A DNA stretch of 64,000 nucleotides from an uncultured Phycicoccus sp. (GCF_947495705.1 NZ_CANLZR010000004.1:266846-330845), one strand, 5' to 3'; counted from the stretch's first letter, positions 1-9,165 are shown. The notes: generated by a model not told the origin, from the letters alone. Translations and numbers: made by a program.

Positions 1-1662
1 CGTGGCTGTAAGACCTTCGAGCGTGAGCCCCCGGGCCATCACGTTTCCAGAGACGAAGATCGTCGAGTGGTTGGGAGGCGGCCCCCAGCTACCTCCGACC
101 AGGCTCGGCTCGAAATCCGGTCTGTCGTCCGCGGTCTCGTCGCTGTTTATGACCGCCAACTGGGTGCCGGGCACCACCTCTTGAAGGAGGAGCCGGCGGA
201 TCTCGTCCCAGTCGTCGATTCCCGGAACACGGGCCTCGTCAGGGAGGGAGAGTGCCGTGTAGCAGCGGTGTGCAGCGTCTGCGAACTCCCGCATCCAGCC
301 CTGCCACTTCTCAGGCTCATCATCGATCTGAGCCTGAATGCCCTCCACTGACAGCTCGCGTTGACCCGCGTCGATACGGGCGCGCGCTTCCCGGCGGTCC
401 GATCCGTCCGACCACGCGAGAACCTGTGCGGCGACGTCGAAGTGGTCGTCCTTGGCCGAGGAGGGGTGGATCAGCATCGACCCCGGTGCCGCGAAGGAGG
501 ACAGTGCTTCAGCCTGGGTACCGAAACGATGCTCTCGTGCCGAGTAGGGACCGATTCGCTCAGGGGCGCGCCAGAGGCGCACGGCGGAGCCGACGAGGAA
601 GGCCCGTAGCGCGTTCCCAAACACCTCCTCCGGCGGGTCCTCGGTGCGGCATAGGGGCACCGAACTGAGGGATCGGTAGAACATGTCGCCGCCCGTGTAC
701 CAGGACCTGAGCCCGGCGGCGTCGGTGTACGACGGCGACCGTGGCACTATCTCTCCGCGGGGTCCGGGGGTGCGCAGACTGATTGCGAAGTCACGTGGCG
801 CTAGGGGGTTCGAGGCGTCTTGAAGGAAGTTGGCCTGCGGGGTGGCGGTATAGGCGATGTACGTGGCGTAGAGGTTCGCCTGGCTGGTTTCGCCGGGGGA
901 AGTACGTGCCTCCCAAAGGTCTGCGATCCGTCGGGGAACCTGTTTGGTGTCTGCCAGGGACACGCCGGTTCGGGCCTCGGTCACAGCGTCCAGGATGGAT
1001 GAGTCGTCTGCCTCATCGTCAATCACGAGAATGTGGAAAGGGTCCCCCCGTTGTGCGGCTGCGGGAAAGACGGACTTGCGGAGGGTCGCGGCCATACGCT
1101 CCAGGTGGAACACGTTCTTCATGACCACCGCGACGATAGGCAGGCGCCCGGACACTGCCTTTCGGCCGAGCGGACCGGTCAGGGCGTAGAGGGTGGCGAG
1201 GTCCGGAGCCTGCTGTCCACGGTTCAGGACAGCTCGGTTAGGCACGAACACCCGTCTGGACCACGGTTGATCGAGGGTATCGAGTTGGGACACCAAGCGC
1301 TCGAACGTCTGCTGCCAGAGTGCCGTTCGCGTGCCGGCAAGAACCACGACGGCGTCGACCTTCGCGTCGAGAGCCTTGGCGATCACGGCGAGCATCGACG
1401 CGGTCTTTCCAGACTGAACCGCTCCCATAACCACACCGCTGCGCTCGCGTGAAGCGGGCCACGAGCCACTGCCAGGCGAGCCCACTCCGAACACGCCCTC
1501 GTCGATGATGAACTGCGCATCGTCGTCGATCACCTTGAGGCTCGTGGGTGAGATCCCGTGAGCCGTCAGTTGTTTGGAGTAGCTGGACCACCAACCAACT
1601 GGGCCCTCACCGATCGGCGTAACCAGATGTGTGACGCCGAATGGTGAGCTACTGGTGCTCAT
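1..1662 (-). CDS. Z1 domain-containing ATPase (partial, C-terminus beyond window)
   Basis: An open frame starts with ATG at 1662 and runs through the left edge without a stop, giving 554 visible codons. The translation carries a P-loop GAVQSGKTASM (residues 80-90), a Walker B-like ILVIDDEADD (211-220), the Z1 hallmark YTATPQANFL (271-280) and, near the edge, GNVMARGLTLEGL, which matches the Z1 NVLSRGLTLEGL motif. Z1 proteins are superfamily-2-like ATPases found in restriction and defence operons beside cytosine methyltransferases and Vsr nucleases; the exact role is unknown. The start overlaps the end of the upstream DUF262 gene by 14 bp, so translation is probably coupled. Family members are usually about 900 residues, so roughly a third is missing. 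The family call is confident. Confidence 0.88.
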   Translation of the reverse strand, partial: MSTSSSPFGVTHLVTPIGEGPVGWWSSYSKQLTAHGISPTSLKVIDDDAQFIIDEGVFGVGSPGSGSWPASRERSGVVMGAVQSGKTASMLAVIAKALDAKVDAVVVLAGTRTALWQQTFERLVSQLDTLDQPWSRRVFVPNRAVLNRGQQAPDLATLYALTGPLGRKAVSGRLPIVAVVMKNVFHLERMAATLRKSVFPAAAQRGDPFHILVIDDEADDSSILDAVTEARTGVSLADTKQVPRRIADLWEARTSPGETSQANLYATYIAYTATPQANFLQDASNPLAPRDFAISLRTPGPRGEIVPRSPSYTDAAGLRSWYTGGDMFYRSLSSVPLCRTEDPPEEVFGNALRAFLVGSAVRLWRAPERIGPYSAREHRFGTQAEALSSFAAPGSMLIHPSSAKDDHFDVAAQVLAWSDGSDRREARARIDAGQRELSVEGIQAQIDDEPEKWQGWMREFADAAHRCYTALSLPDEARVPGIDDWDEIRRLLLQEVVPGTQLAVINSDETADDRPDFEPSLVGGSWGPPPNHSTIFVSGNVMARGLTLEGLTAT

Positions 1663-3970
1663 CTGCCGTAGGTGCGAGGCCCATGAGCGCTTGGAGGCCT
1701 GAAGACCCGTAGCGACTGGCGATGCCGCCATCGGCCTCATCCGGGGCGACCCCGAGAATGTCGAGCAGCTCGGTCACAACCTCGGCGATGAACTTCCACT
1801 GCTCTCGTGTCTGAGTCTTGGCGGGGCGTCTCCAGTCCGCAGACCGTTCGCTGATGGCTCCGAGAGACTCCTCAAGACGTTGTTCGAACTTCTCCTCCAG
1901 CACGACTGCGGCGGCGCTGAAGGCGATGAGCGTGGCCACCAGCTGCAGCTCCTGCCACTTCGACTTGCTCTGGGCGTTCTTGAACGCTGGTGACCAGATG
2001 TCGTCGGGGATAACCGCGTGGGCATCGAGCGCGCGGTCCAACAGACGCATCGCGTCTCGAACGCGGTCCGAGTTGCGTAGCGGATCCGACGCATCGTCGT
2101 CGATCCGCTTCAAGAGGGCGTTGACCTGGGCTGCGGTGGAACGGGTGGGTGCTTTGCCGTCGCTGAAGAGGAGGGCAGCCGCGACCCAAGAGAGCAGCTT
2201 CGTGCGCTTGTAGCCCGCCTTGCCGAAGCCGTAGCTGTCCAGTACCTCAGGTGTTGAGGCGAGTTCATCCCAGATCTCGGAGAGGAATGGAGCGACTGTA
2301 TCGACCTCTTCGGAGTCTCCGGCGGTCACGAGGAGGGCTCGCATGAAGTCGAGGTTGTGGTAGAGGGCGTTGCGGATCTCCTCCGCGTTCAGATGCTTGC
2401 CCTGCTTGTTGTAGAGGCTGAAGACCTCGTGAATCTGGTCGCTTGTGACGGTCTCGTAGACGATCACAGGGACGCGGTACTTGGAGTTGGGCTTCTCGAA
2501 GAGCGAGCTCACGGGACGGGGCTCGCCCACGACGTCAATCGTTTTGTCGCGGATCTCGCAGAAGTAGCGACCCTTGAGGTGGTCGAGACCAGACAGCGGC
2601 TTGACGTCACCGGTCCTGAGCGGAAACGGGAAGTAGTACTCCCTTGCCACTCCTGCCGTGAGGGTCTGAGACTCATTTGCACGCCACAGCTTCTTGAACT
2701 GCGGATAGTCAGTCTGAAAAACCTGGACCAGGCCGGCGTGCCCCCAGGCCTCCTCCTTCTCTCGCACTAGATCGAGGGCACGAGGATGACGGCCGACGAA
2801 GCGAAGGATCGAGGTCAAGCGCTGCTTGCCATCAACCGTCTCGTACATGACCCGCTGAGAATGGGTGCGCTGCAAGAGGATCACCGAAGGCAGCGGGATA
2901 CCTCGAAGGATGGACTCAATGAGCTGCTGAGCGGTCGTGGTGGGCCAGACGTCAGCCCGCTGGTAGGACGGGCTGAGGCTCAGCTCTCCGTCCTCCGCGT
3001 AGCCGACGAACTCCGACACCGGCCATGTGTTGGCCACTGCCTTGATCGGGCCGCTGCTTTCGTTGTCCTGCTCCTCGTCGACCTCACCCCAGGCAGCGAG
3101 CCAAGCCTGCGTCGCGCTTGCCCTGGTGGCTCCACCTTCGGCCTCAGACTCGAGGATCTCCTCGAAGTGCTGTCGGAGCTCGAGGGCGCGCTCGATCCTT
3201 CCTGCCAGCCTCGGCAGAACGAGTGACTCGTCGGCGGTGGCGGGCTCTCCCAGGCCTGTGGCGAGGCTGATCATGAACGACTCGGGGGCGGTCTCGTCCA
3301 GATTGTTCTCAAGGCGAAGCCATCCTTGAACCTGGACAAGGCTAGATCGCCAGGTGCCGCTCGAGAACGACACTGCCTCGGGCTCGATCTCTGTGGTCGG
3401 CTCAAACTCGGTGGGCGTCGGGCCCGTTCGAGACAGGCTCGCGATGCCCTCGGAGATGTTCTGCCTGATCTCACTGAGGTCATCCACTGCTAGCTCGTCT
3501 CCTAGTGGTTCGTTCGAGTACATCGGATCTGTGCGGGGACGATCCTGCGATCCGTCGGTGAGCAGGCGCCCGGCGCCCTCCAGCAGCCGATTGAGGCCGG
3601 TCAGGGTGATGGTGTCACCTCGCGAATAGCACTCTGCATCCCAGGTCGCGCCAACCGCCGCAGCGATCCGTCGGCCGCATTCCACCTTTCCTGGTGTCTC
3701 GGTGAGGTCCAGGCCGACCGCCCTGCCCATGGCCTCGAGAGCCGACCGCTTCTCTTTGCTGCCGGGCCCCAGCGGTTCTGCGGGTTGTCGGCCGAGTGAG
3801 TACATGCGCGCAACTGCCTCAGCCTTGGAGGTAGCGCCTTCGTAACCCACCTGCGCTTGACCCTTCGACGTCTCGTCCGCTCGTGACTGGTCGCGAGCAT
3901 TGCAACAGTCCCCTTGGGAACAGTAACAAGGTGCGTCCCCTCGGCCCGCGATTTCCGTGGAGGCTGTCAC
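1649..3970 (-). CDS. DUF262 (GmrSD-S-like) NTPase-type protein of the defence operon
   Basis: This 773-residue protein has two recognisable parts. Residues about 46-135 form an N-terminal module (SKAEAVARMYSLG, GPGSKEKRSALEA, TITLTGLNRLLEGA) that I associate with restriction-type proteins. A DUF262 domain follows from about 315, with PSYQR near 335 and the family signature DGKQRLTSI near 380; LNAEEIRNALYH also fits DUF262. DUF262 is a ParB-fold domain found in the GmrS part of modification-dependent GmrSD enzymes. No DUF1524 HNH nuclease motif is visible in the C-terminus, so this is not a complete fused GmrSD. The gene lies 46 bp after dcm and overlaps the Z1 gene. The GTG at 3970 is the longest start; the Cys-rich first 40 residues look non-conserved, so GTG at 3850 may be the true start. 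Confidence 0.82.
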   Translation of the reverse strand: MTASTEIAGRGDAPCYCSQGDCCNARDQSRADETSKGQAQVGYEGATSKAEAVARMYSLGRQPAEPLGPGSKEKRSALEAMGRAVGLDLTETPGKVECGRRIAAAVGATWDAECYSRGDTITLTGLNRLLEGAGRLLTDGSQDRPRTDPMYSNEPLGDELAVDDLSEIRQNISEGIASLSRTGPTPTEFEPTTEIEPEAVSFSSGTWRSSLVQVQGWLRLENNLDETAPESFMISLATGLGEPATADESLVLPRLAGRIERALELRQHFEEILESEAEGGATRASATQAWLAAWGEVDEEQDNESSGPIKAVANTWPVSEFVGYAEDGELSLSPSYQRADVWPTTTAQQLIESILRGIPLPSVILLQRTHSQRVMYETVDGKQRLTSILRFVGRHPRALDLVREKEEAWGHAGLVQVFQTDYPQFKKLWRANESQTLTAGVAREYYFPFPLRTGDVKPLSGLDHLKGRYFCEIRDKTIDVVGEPRPVSSLFEKPNSKYRVPVIVYETVTSDQIHEVFSLYNKQGKHLNAEEIRNALYHNLDFMRALLVTAGDSEEVDTVAPFLSEIWDELASTPEVLDSYGFGKAGYKRTKLLSWVAAALLFSDGKAPTRSTAAQVNALLKRIDDDASDPLRNSDRVRDAMRLLDRALDAHAVIPDDIWSPAFKNAQSKSKWQELQLVATLIAFSAAAVVLEEKFEQRLEESLGAISERSADWRRPAKTQTREQWKFIAEVVTELLDILGVAPDEADGGIASRYGSSGLQALMGLAPTADEHQ

Positions 3971-4016
3971 AGATGGTCGCGGCTGCGCTCAAGCCCTTGG
4001 GGGTCGGGGCCCGTCC

Positions 4017-5519
4017 TTAGGCCGACATGGGCGTATCGAGAGACTGCGACGAGCCCGCCAGCTCCGCAGCCAACGCGGCCGGCGACAGCGAATCGGTCAG
4101 CGGGCTTTCGACAGCTTGGAGCACGCTCTCGACCAACGACTGCGGAAGGTCGCTTCGGTTCTGCGCGACGTGAGTACGGAACACGTGCCACGCAGCTCCA
4201 ACCGCGACCCCGTTGCCAACCTGCCTGTACGACGCGGAGTCCGGCTGGCCGCCGAATGCGAAAGAACGGGGCAGGCCTTGCAGGCGGGCGGCCTCGTGAG
4301 GTGTGAGGCGGCGAAGCCGGCTGCCCAGCACGGACGTTTGGGTGATGGCCACGAGCGCTGGCAGGTATGTCGGCGCCTTTACCCGGATACCCGAGGGCCT
4401 GAAGTGCATGACGGTATCCCTGAGTGTGAGGGCGTTCTGCGCCTGCCACTCGAGCTTGCGACGCGACGGTGGGAAGCTGCGGAAGTCCTTGTTGGCGCTG
4501 AACCAGTCGTCGATCACCTCCCGGTGGTCGTCATAGAACTGTGCGTTCTTCTCGAGGATGTCTGACTTCCACTTTGGGTGAGCCGCGTGCTTCAGGTCTC
4601 GAATCGACCGGCGCGACCACCGCCACTCGTCAGCCCACAGGGGGAACCCCGGCAATCGCGTCCCCGTCGTTGCCCACATCCGTTTCACTAGGTCATCCCA
4701 GGCAGCAACCCAACGAAGCTCGTCCGTGGTGAGGCGGTACCTCTCGACATCCGCGATCGCCACATCGTCATCAAGGATCCACTCGACATCCCAGTCGTGG
4801 ACGTTCCAGCCTGCGACCCCGCCTCGAACCACAGTTGGCGCCACGTCGACTTCGGCCATTGCTCGTTGCGGGCCCACGAAGGTGCCGAGTATGAAGACGC
4901 GGTCCCGGATTTGGGGGGTGCCTCCAAGGGACGGCGGGAGGAAGTGAGGGGAGAACACTGAGGGTGTTGACGAGACTCTGTAACCGATCTCTCGCAACGT
5001 CTGAATGATGACGTCCCACTCGTGCGTGTGACGTGGCCCCGCAATATTTCTGACGTTCTCGAGCAGGACAACAGCGGGCCTACGGTCCTCAAGAATGCGG
5101 GCGATGTTCCAGAAGAGCGTTCCTCGTGCCTCGTCCATGCCGCGCTGGTAGCCGGATTTCGAGAAGGGCTGGCACGGAAAGCCAGCAGCAAGCACGTCGT
5201 GGGGCGGAACGTCGACTGGACCGTGGTCGGGAGTCGCCAAAGTGATGTCGGTGTTGACGACAGGGCGGCGCGACTCGGGCAGCGGTTCCACCCAGTTGCG
5301 GAGGTAGGTCTGCCGCGCCTTCTGGTCGATCTCCGAAACGTAGACGCACTGTCCGCCGGCGTGGTCGAGCATGGCGTGGAAGCCGCCGATGCCGGCGAAC
5401 AGATCTGCGTACCTGAACGCTGCAGAGTCCTTCGCCATGGCAGCAAGCTTAGCTGAAGCGACAGCTAAATCAAGCTCCCGCGCGGACTGGTTGAAGTGGA
5501 GTGGCAGGGCGTCGTTCAT
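4017..5519 (-). CDS. dcm: DNA (cytosine-5-)-methyltransferase
   Basis: C5-cytosine methyltransferase that transfers a methyl group from S-adenosylmethionine to cytosine in a specific DNA site. In the 500-residue form, motif I DLFAGIGGF is at residues 39-47, the catalytic motif IV GFPCQPFS has its cysteine near 116, motif VI is LLENVRNI near 152-159, and motif X is QVGNGVAV near the C-terminus. The segment between motifs VIII and IX would hold the target-recognition region. I use ATG 5519; the frame stays open to GTG 5648, and ATG 5636 has an AGGAAGG box upstream, so an N-terminal extension overlapping vsr is possible. It is the second gene of the vsr-dcm-DUF262-Z1 operon. Confidence 0.93.
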   Translation of the reverse strand: MNDALPLHFNQSARELDLAVASAKLAAMAKDSAAFRYADLFAGIGGFHAMLDHAGGQCVYVSEIDQKARQTYLRNWVEPLPESRRPVVNTDITLATPDHGPVDVPPHDVLAAGFPCQPFSKSGYQRGMDEARGTLFWNIARILEDRRPAVVLLENVRNIAGPRHTHEWDVIIQTLREIGYRVSSTPSVFSPHFLPPSLGGTPQIRDRVFILGTFVGPQRAMAEVDVAPTVVRGGVAGWNVHDWDVEWILDDDVAIADVERYRLTTDELRWVAAWDDLVKRMWATTGTRLPGFPLWADEWRWSRRSIRDLKHAAHPKWKSDILEKNAQFYDDHREVIDDWFSANKDFRSFPPSRRKLEWQAQNALTLRDTVMHFRPSGIRVKAPTYLPALVAITQTSVLGSRLRRLTPHEAARLQGLPRSFAFGGQPDSASYRQVGNGVAVGAAWHVFRTHVAQNRSDLPQSLVESVLQAVESPLTDSLSPAALAAELAGSSQSLDTPMSA

Positions 5520-5583
5520 TGGAGGGGAGTCCTCTGGTCGTGCGCATCCCGCAGGGTCGACTCGATGCGCTAGGGGCGAAGGA

Positions 5584-6063
5584 TCACCCCGCAGGAGGTA
5601 CTCCATCAACAGGGTCCGACAGGCTGGGGAAACCATCTCGTCGGTCACCTTCCTGTGGATCCATCACGTCGCGGGCCACGGCATCCGGGTCGCGACGGAC
5701 TTGGCACTCCCACACCCTCACCACGCACCATCCGTGATCTTGTGCCAGCTGCGTGGACCGGCGGTCGCGCTCGGCGTTACGGCGCATCTTGTCGGCCCAG
5801 AGCTCCGCGTTGGGCCCGGCCCAAGGCGTCTTGCGGCCGTGCTCGGGGCAGCCGTGCCAGAAACAGCCGTCCACGAAGACGGCGATATGTCGGGACGGCA
5901 GGACGAAGTCCGGGGTGCAGCCCTTCGCGATCTGCCGATGGAGCCTGAACCGCCCGCCGGCCGAATGCACCGCTTGGCGAAGCAGGACCTCAGGAGCCGT
6001 GTTGACCTTCCGTCGCCCGGCGAGGTGCGCGCCCGCCTTCGTGCTGACCCACCGCTCCGCCAC
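5584..6063 (-). CDS. vsr: Very short patch repair-type (Vsr) endonuclease
   Basis: A 159-residue Vsr-family endonuclease. In E. coli the family nicks DNA 5' of T in T:G mismatches that arise by deamination of 5-methylcytosine. The core motifs are present: CTPDFV with the catalytic Asp at residue 52, VDGCFWHGCPEH (64-75) with the zinc and catalytic histidines and cysteines, and NAELWADKMRRNAERD followed by GWCVVRVWECQV. Length and motif spacing match classical Vsr. It is the first gene of the operon and directly precedes dcm. The GTG start at 6063 is preceded by TAGATT with a six-base spacer, suggesting a leaderless transcript. In Z1-type islands Vsr-like nucleases may serve in defence rather than repair; that part is inference. 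Confidence 0.93.
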   Translation of the reverse strand: MAERWVSTKAGAHLAGRRKVNTAPEVLLRQAVHSAGGRFRLHRQIAKGCTPDFVLPSRHIAVFVDGCFWHGCPEHGRKTPWAGPNAELWADKMRRNAERDRRSTQLAQDHGWCVVRVWECQVRRDPDAVARDVMDPQEGDRRDGFPSLSDPVDGVPPAG

Positions 6064-6069
6064 GGCTCC

Positions 6070-6075
6070 AATCTA
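6070..6075 (-). promoter_or_regulatory. -10 element of leaderless vsr operon promoter
   Basis: On the minus strand TAGATT is followed by GGAGCC and then the GTG start of vsr. A TAnnnT hexamer six bases before the start codon is the typical actinobacterial leaderless arrangement. No convincing -35 is visible. Confidence 0.6.
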
Positions 6076-6435
6076 CGTCGGCAGTACCCCAGATTCGTAC
6101 CCCAGAAGAGTACGGCAGTGAGGGCCGAAATCGACGCGATCGGGTGCCTCACAGCGCCCTGACCTGCACTTATGCACCCCCTCACGGACTCCATTCGGGG
6201 ATTTTGCAAGCAGGGGGTCAGCGCTTGGCAGCCCGGCTCCAATGCAGGTAAGGGGACTCGAGCCGCTGGGGGCTAGTCCGACCCCGGCGGCGACGCGAGG
6301 CCGCGACGCGTCGCACCTGAGAGGGCTCTGAGTCGCGTTCTCCCGACTTCACGAACACACCGCGCCCTGACCCACTACCTTTTGGCGCGAGTCGCAACAG
6401 GGGCGACGAATGACGTCGACCGCATCGAGGCCCCC
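6076..6435. other. Intergenic boundary between defence island and next gene
   Basis: A 360-bp divergent gap in which base composition shifts from the less GC-rich island on the left to typical high GC on the right. I see no tRNA, integrase or convincing direct-repeat attachment site. A GAGG Shine-Dalgarno lies five bases before the ATG at 6436. The rest is unassigned. Confidence 0.4.
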
Positions 6436-9072
6436 ATGCGCATCCCCCACCCCCGTTCTGTACTCGCCGCGTCCGAGGCCCTAAGGGCCCGCAGACACCC
6501 GGGTCGCCACGCCCGCGCGCAGGCGAGGAACAGACACGGGGCGGGAGTCGCCCAACCGTGGGCGCACCGCGGCCAGCACCACCACGGCGGGCACCGCGGC
6601 TCCTCGCGGCCGCCGTCGAAGCGGCCGTCCTACGTCGTCGGCCTCGGCGCCGTGGTCCTCGCCCTGCTCGCCCCGGTCATCGTGACCGCGAGCTCCCAGG
6701 CCGCCGGGGCGGAGCTCACCACGGTCATCGCCACCGACGCCGACGCCGTCGTCGACTCGGCGCGCCCCACGAAGAACTACGGCGCGTCCAGGCTCCTTCG
6801 CATTGACGGCTCGCCCGTCGTGCGCACCTACCTGCGCTTCTCGGTCGGAGCGCTGAGCGGCGAGGTCGTCAAGGCCGAGCTCCTCGTCTCGACCAAGTCC
6901 GCCACCACCAGCTCCACCTCGGTGGCGCTGTCGTCGGCGGCCTGGGCCGAGCGCACCCTGACGTACCAGAACGCCCCGCAGCCGGGGGCGTCGTTCGCGA
7001 CGGCAGCACCGGTGAAGGCCGGCGGCACTCTGACGGCCGACGTGACGTCCGCGGTCCAGCAACCCGGAACGGTGGGGTTCGTCCTGACGACCCCCTCCTC
7101 GACCAACGTCGCCATGCACAGCAGGGAGTCGTCGGCCGCGGCCCCGGCCCAGCTGCGGCTCACCGTGAAGCAGGCGCCGACCTCGACCCCGACCCCGACC
7201 GCGACGACGAGCGCCATGGCATCGCCCACCCCCACCGGCTCGGCCACCCCGACCCCGACCCCGACTGGCCAGGGCCCCATCCGCGCCACCTTCTACTACC
7301 CGTGGTTCCCCGAGGCGTGGAAGCAGCAGGGCTTCGACCCGTTCACCCGGTACGTCCCCAGCGCCGGCTGGTACGACTCATCGGCGCCGGCGCTCATCGA
7401 CCAGCACATCGACAGCATGGTCTACGCCGGGATGGACGCCGGGATCGCCTCCTGGTGGGGTCAGGGGTCGCGGACCGACACCCGGATCGGCGCGCTCCTG
7501 TCACGAGCGGCGGGCAAGCCGTTCACGTGGGCGCTCTACTACGAGCGGGAAGGCTCCAGCGACCCCTCGGCCAGCACCATCGCCGCCGACCTGGCGTACG
7601 TGAAGGCCAACTACGCGACCAACCCGGCGTACCTGAAGGTCGGCGGCAAGCCGGTCATCTTCGTGTACGCCGACCCCGGTGACGGCTGCGGCATGGCCGA
7701 CCGCTGGGCCGCGGGCAACGCCTCGGCCGGCTTCCATGTCGTGCTCAAGAACTTCTCGGGCTACGCGACGTGCGCCTCCCAGCCGGGCGACTGGCACCAG
7801 TACGCCCCGGCCAACGCGACGCAGGTCTCGACGACCTCCTACTCGGTCTCGCCCGGCTTCTGGCGACCCGACGAGAGCGCGCGCCTCGTGCGTGACCCCG
7901 CCCGCTTCGCAAGCAACGTCGCGGCGATGGTCGCCTCGGGCAAGCGCTGGCAGCTGGTCACGACGTGGAACGAGTGGGGCGAGGGCACCTCCGTGGAGTC
8001 CGCGACGCAGTGGGCCACCTCGTCGGGCCATGGGACCTACGCCGACATCCTGCACCGGGCGCTCGTGGGCACTGGCAGCACGCCGACCCCCACCCCGACC
8101 CCAACGACCTCAGCGACCCCGACCGCCTCGGCCACCCCGACGCCGACCCCCACCCCGTCGACCACACCCACCGGCGGTGCGCTCGTGGCCGCGGTCGGCG
8201 ACATCGCGTGCAGCTCGACCTCGTCGAGCTTCAAGGGCGGCCTGGGCACGTCCACCTCGTGCCGCCAGCAGGCGGTGGCCGACCTCCTCGCCGGCCGCGA
8301 CGTCTCGGCCTTCCTGCCGCTCGGCGACATCCAGTACGAGTGCGGCGACCTCGCCGAGTTCCGGGCGAGCTACGACCTCGCGTGGGGCCGGTACATGGAC
8401 ATCACCCGCCCGGTCGTGGGCAACCACGAGTACGGCACGTCCTGCGGTCGCAACGAGGCCTCGGGGTACTTCACCTACTTCGGCGACCGCGCCGGCCCGG
8501 CGGGCAAGGGGTGGTACTCCTACGACATCGGGGACTGGCACCTCATCGCCCTCAACAGCCAGTGCCACTACGGGACCACCGGCGTGCTGGTGGGCGGCTG
8601 CTCCACCTCGAGCGCGCAGTACGCCTGGCTCCAGCAGGACCTGGCGGCGCATCCGAACCGGTGCACCATCGCCTACTGGCACGAGCCGCGCTGGTCGTCG
8701 GGCAAGCACGGGAACGCCCAGTCGATGAGCGACATCTGGAACCTGCTCGTGACCAGTGGCGCCGAGCTGGCGCTGGCCGGGCACAACCACAGCTACGAGC
8801 GCTTCGAGCCGCTCGGGACCGCACCCAAGGACACCTCCTCGAGCGTCCAGCAGCCGACCCCGGACCCTAACGGCATGCGCCAGTTCGTCGTCGGCACGGG
8901 CGGGAAGACCCACTACGACTTCACCGCCCCGATGCTCACCGGCGAGACGGTGCGCAACGGTGACACCTTCGGCGTCCTGTTCCTCACCCTCGGGGACGGG
9001 ACCTACTCGTGGGAGTTCGTGCCCGAGGCCGGCAAGACCTTCACCGACTCCGGGTCGGCCACCTGCCGCTAG
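6436..9072 (+). CDS. Exported multidomain protein: DNRLRE, GH99-like and metallophosphoesterase
   Basis: An 878-residue protein with a long basic N-region, a membrane or signal segment (about 66-90) and three modules separated by Thr-Pro-rich linkers. Residues 92-246 resemble the DNRLRE/CBM96-type beta domain (YLRF, LTYQNAP, DVTSAVQ). Residues about 280-545 resemble GH99-like glycosidases (TFYYPWFP, GIASWWGQG, TTWNEWGEGTSVE). Residues about 580-875 are a calcineurin-like phosphoesterase with GD, GDIQ, GNHEYG, WHEPRW and GHNHSYE metal motifs, close to purple acid phosphatases. A surface role in degrading phosphorylated glycans is inference. ATG 6436 is chosen over TTG 6382 because of the GAGG box. 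Confidence 0.85.
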   Translation: MRIPHPRSVLAASEALRARRHPGRHARAQARNRHGAGVAQPWAHRGQHHHGGHRGSSRPPSKRPSYVVGLGAVVLALLAPVIVTASSQAAGAELTTVIATDADAVVDSARPTKNYGASRLLRIDGSPVVRTYLRFSVGALSGEVVKAELLVSTKSATTSSTSVALSSAAWAERTLTYQNAPQPGASFATAAPVKAGGTLTADVTSAVQQPGTVGFVLTTPSSTNVAMHSRESSAAAPAQLRLTVKQAPTSTPTPTATTSAMASPTPTGSATPTPTPTGQGPIRATFYYPWFPEAWKQQGFDPFTRYVPSAGWYDSSAPALIDQHIDSMVYAGMDAGIASWWGQGSRTDTRIGALLSRAAGKPFTWALYYEREGSSDPSASTIAADLAYVKANYATNPAYLKVGGKPVIFVYADPGDGCGMADRWAAGNASAGFHVVLKNFSGYATCASQPGDWHQYAPANATQVSTTSYSVSPGFWRPDESARLVRDPARFASNVAAMVASGKRWQLVTTWNEWGEGTSVESATQWATSSGHGTYADILHRALVGTGSTPTPTPTPTTSATPTASATPTPTPTPSTTPTGGALVAAVGDIACSSTSSSFKGGLGTSTSCRQQAVADLLAGRDVSAFLPLGDIQYECGDLAEFRASYDLAWGRYMDITRPVVGNHEYGTSCGRNEASGYFTYFGDRAGPAGKGWYSYDIGDWHLIALNSQCHYGTTGVLVGGCSTSSAQYAWLQQDLAAHPNRCTIAYWHEPRWSSGKHGNAQSMSDIWNLLVTSGAELALAGHNHSYERFEPLGTAPKDTSSSVQQPTPDPNGMRQFVVGTGGKTHYDFTAPMLTGETVRNGDTFGVLFLTLGDGTYSWEFVPEAGKTFTDSGSATCR

Positions 9073-9165
9073 GCCCGCGGGTTCGTCCGCCATCGCTGCT
9101 GGTCAGCGGGGTGTCCACCGGGACTGAATTCGGCCACTCCGGCCTCGGAACGACGCCCTGCTCCC

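Noticed and set aside
3601..3900. Small minus-strand frame inside the N-terminal part of the DUF262 gene
   Set aside because: It is an alternate frame of the DUF262 gene with Arg-rich composition and no independent support.
6180..6300. tRNA remnant or attachment site next to the defence island
   Set aside because: Some T-arm-like words occur, but no acceptor stem or direct repeat could be matched.
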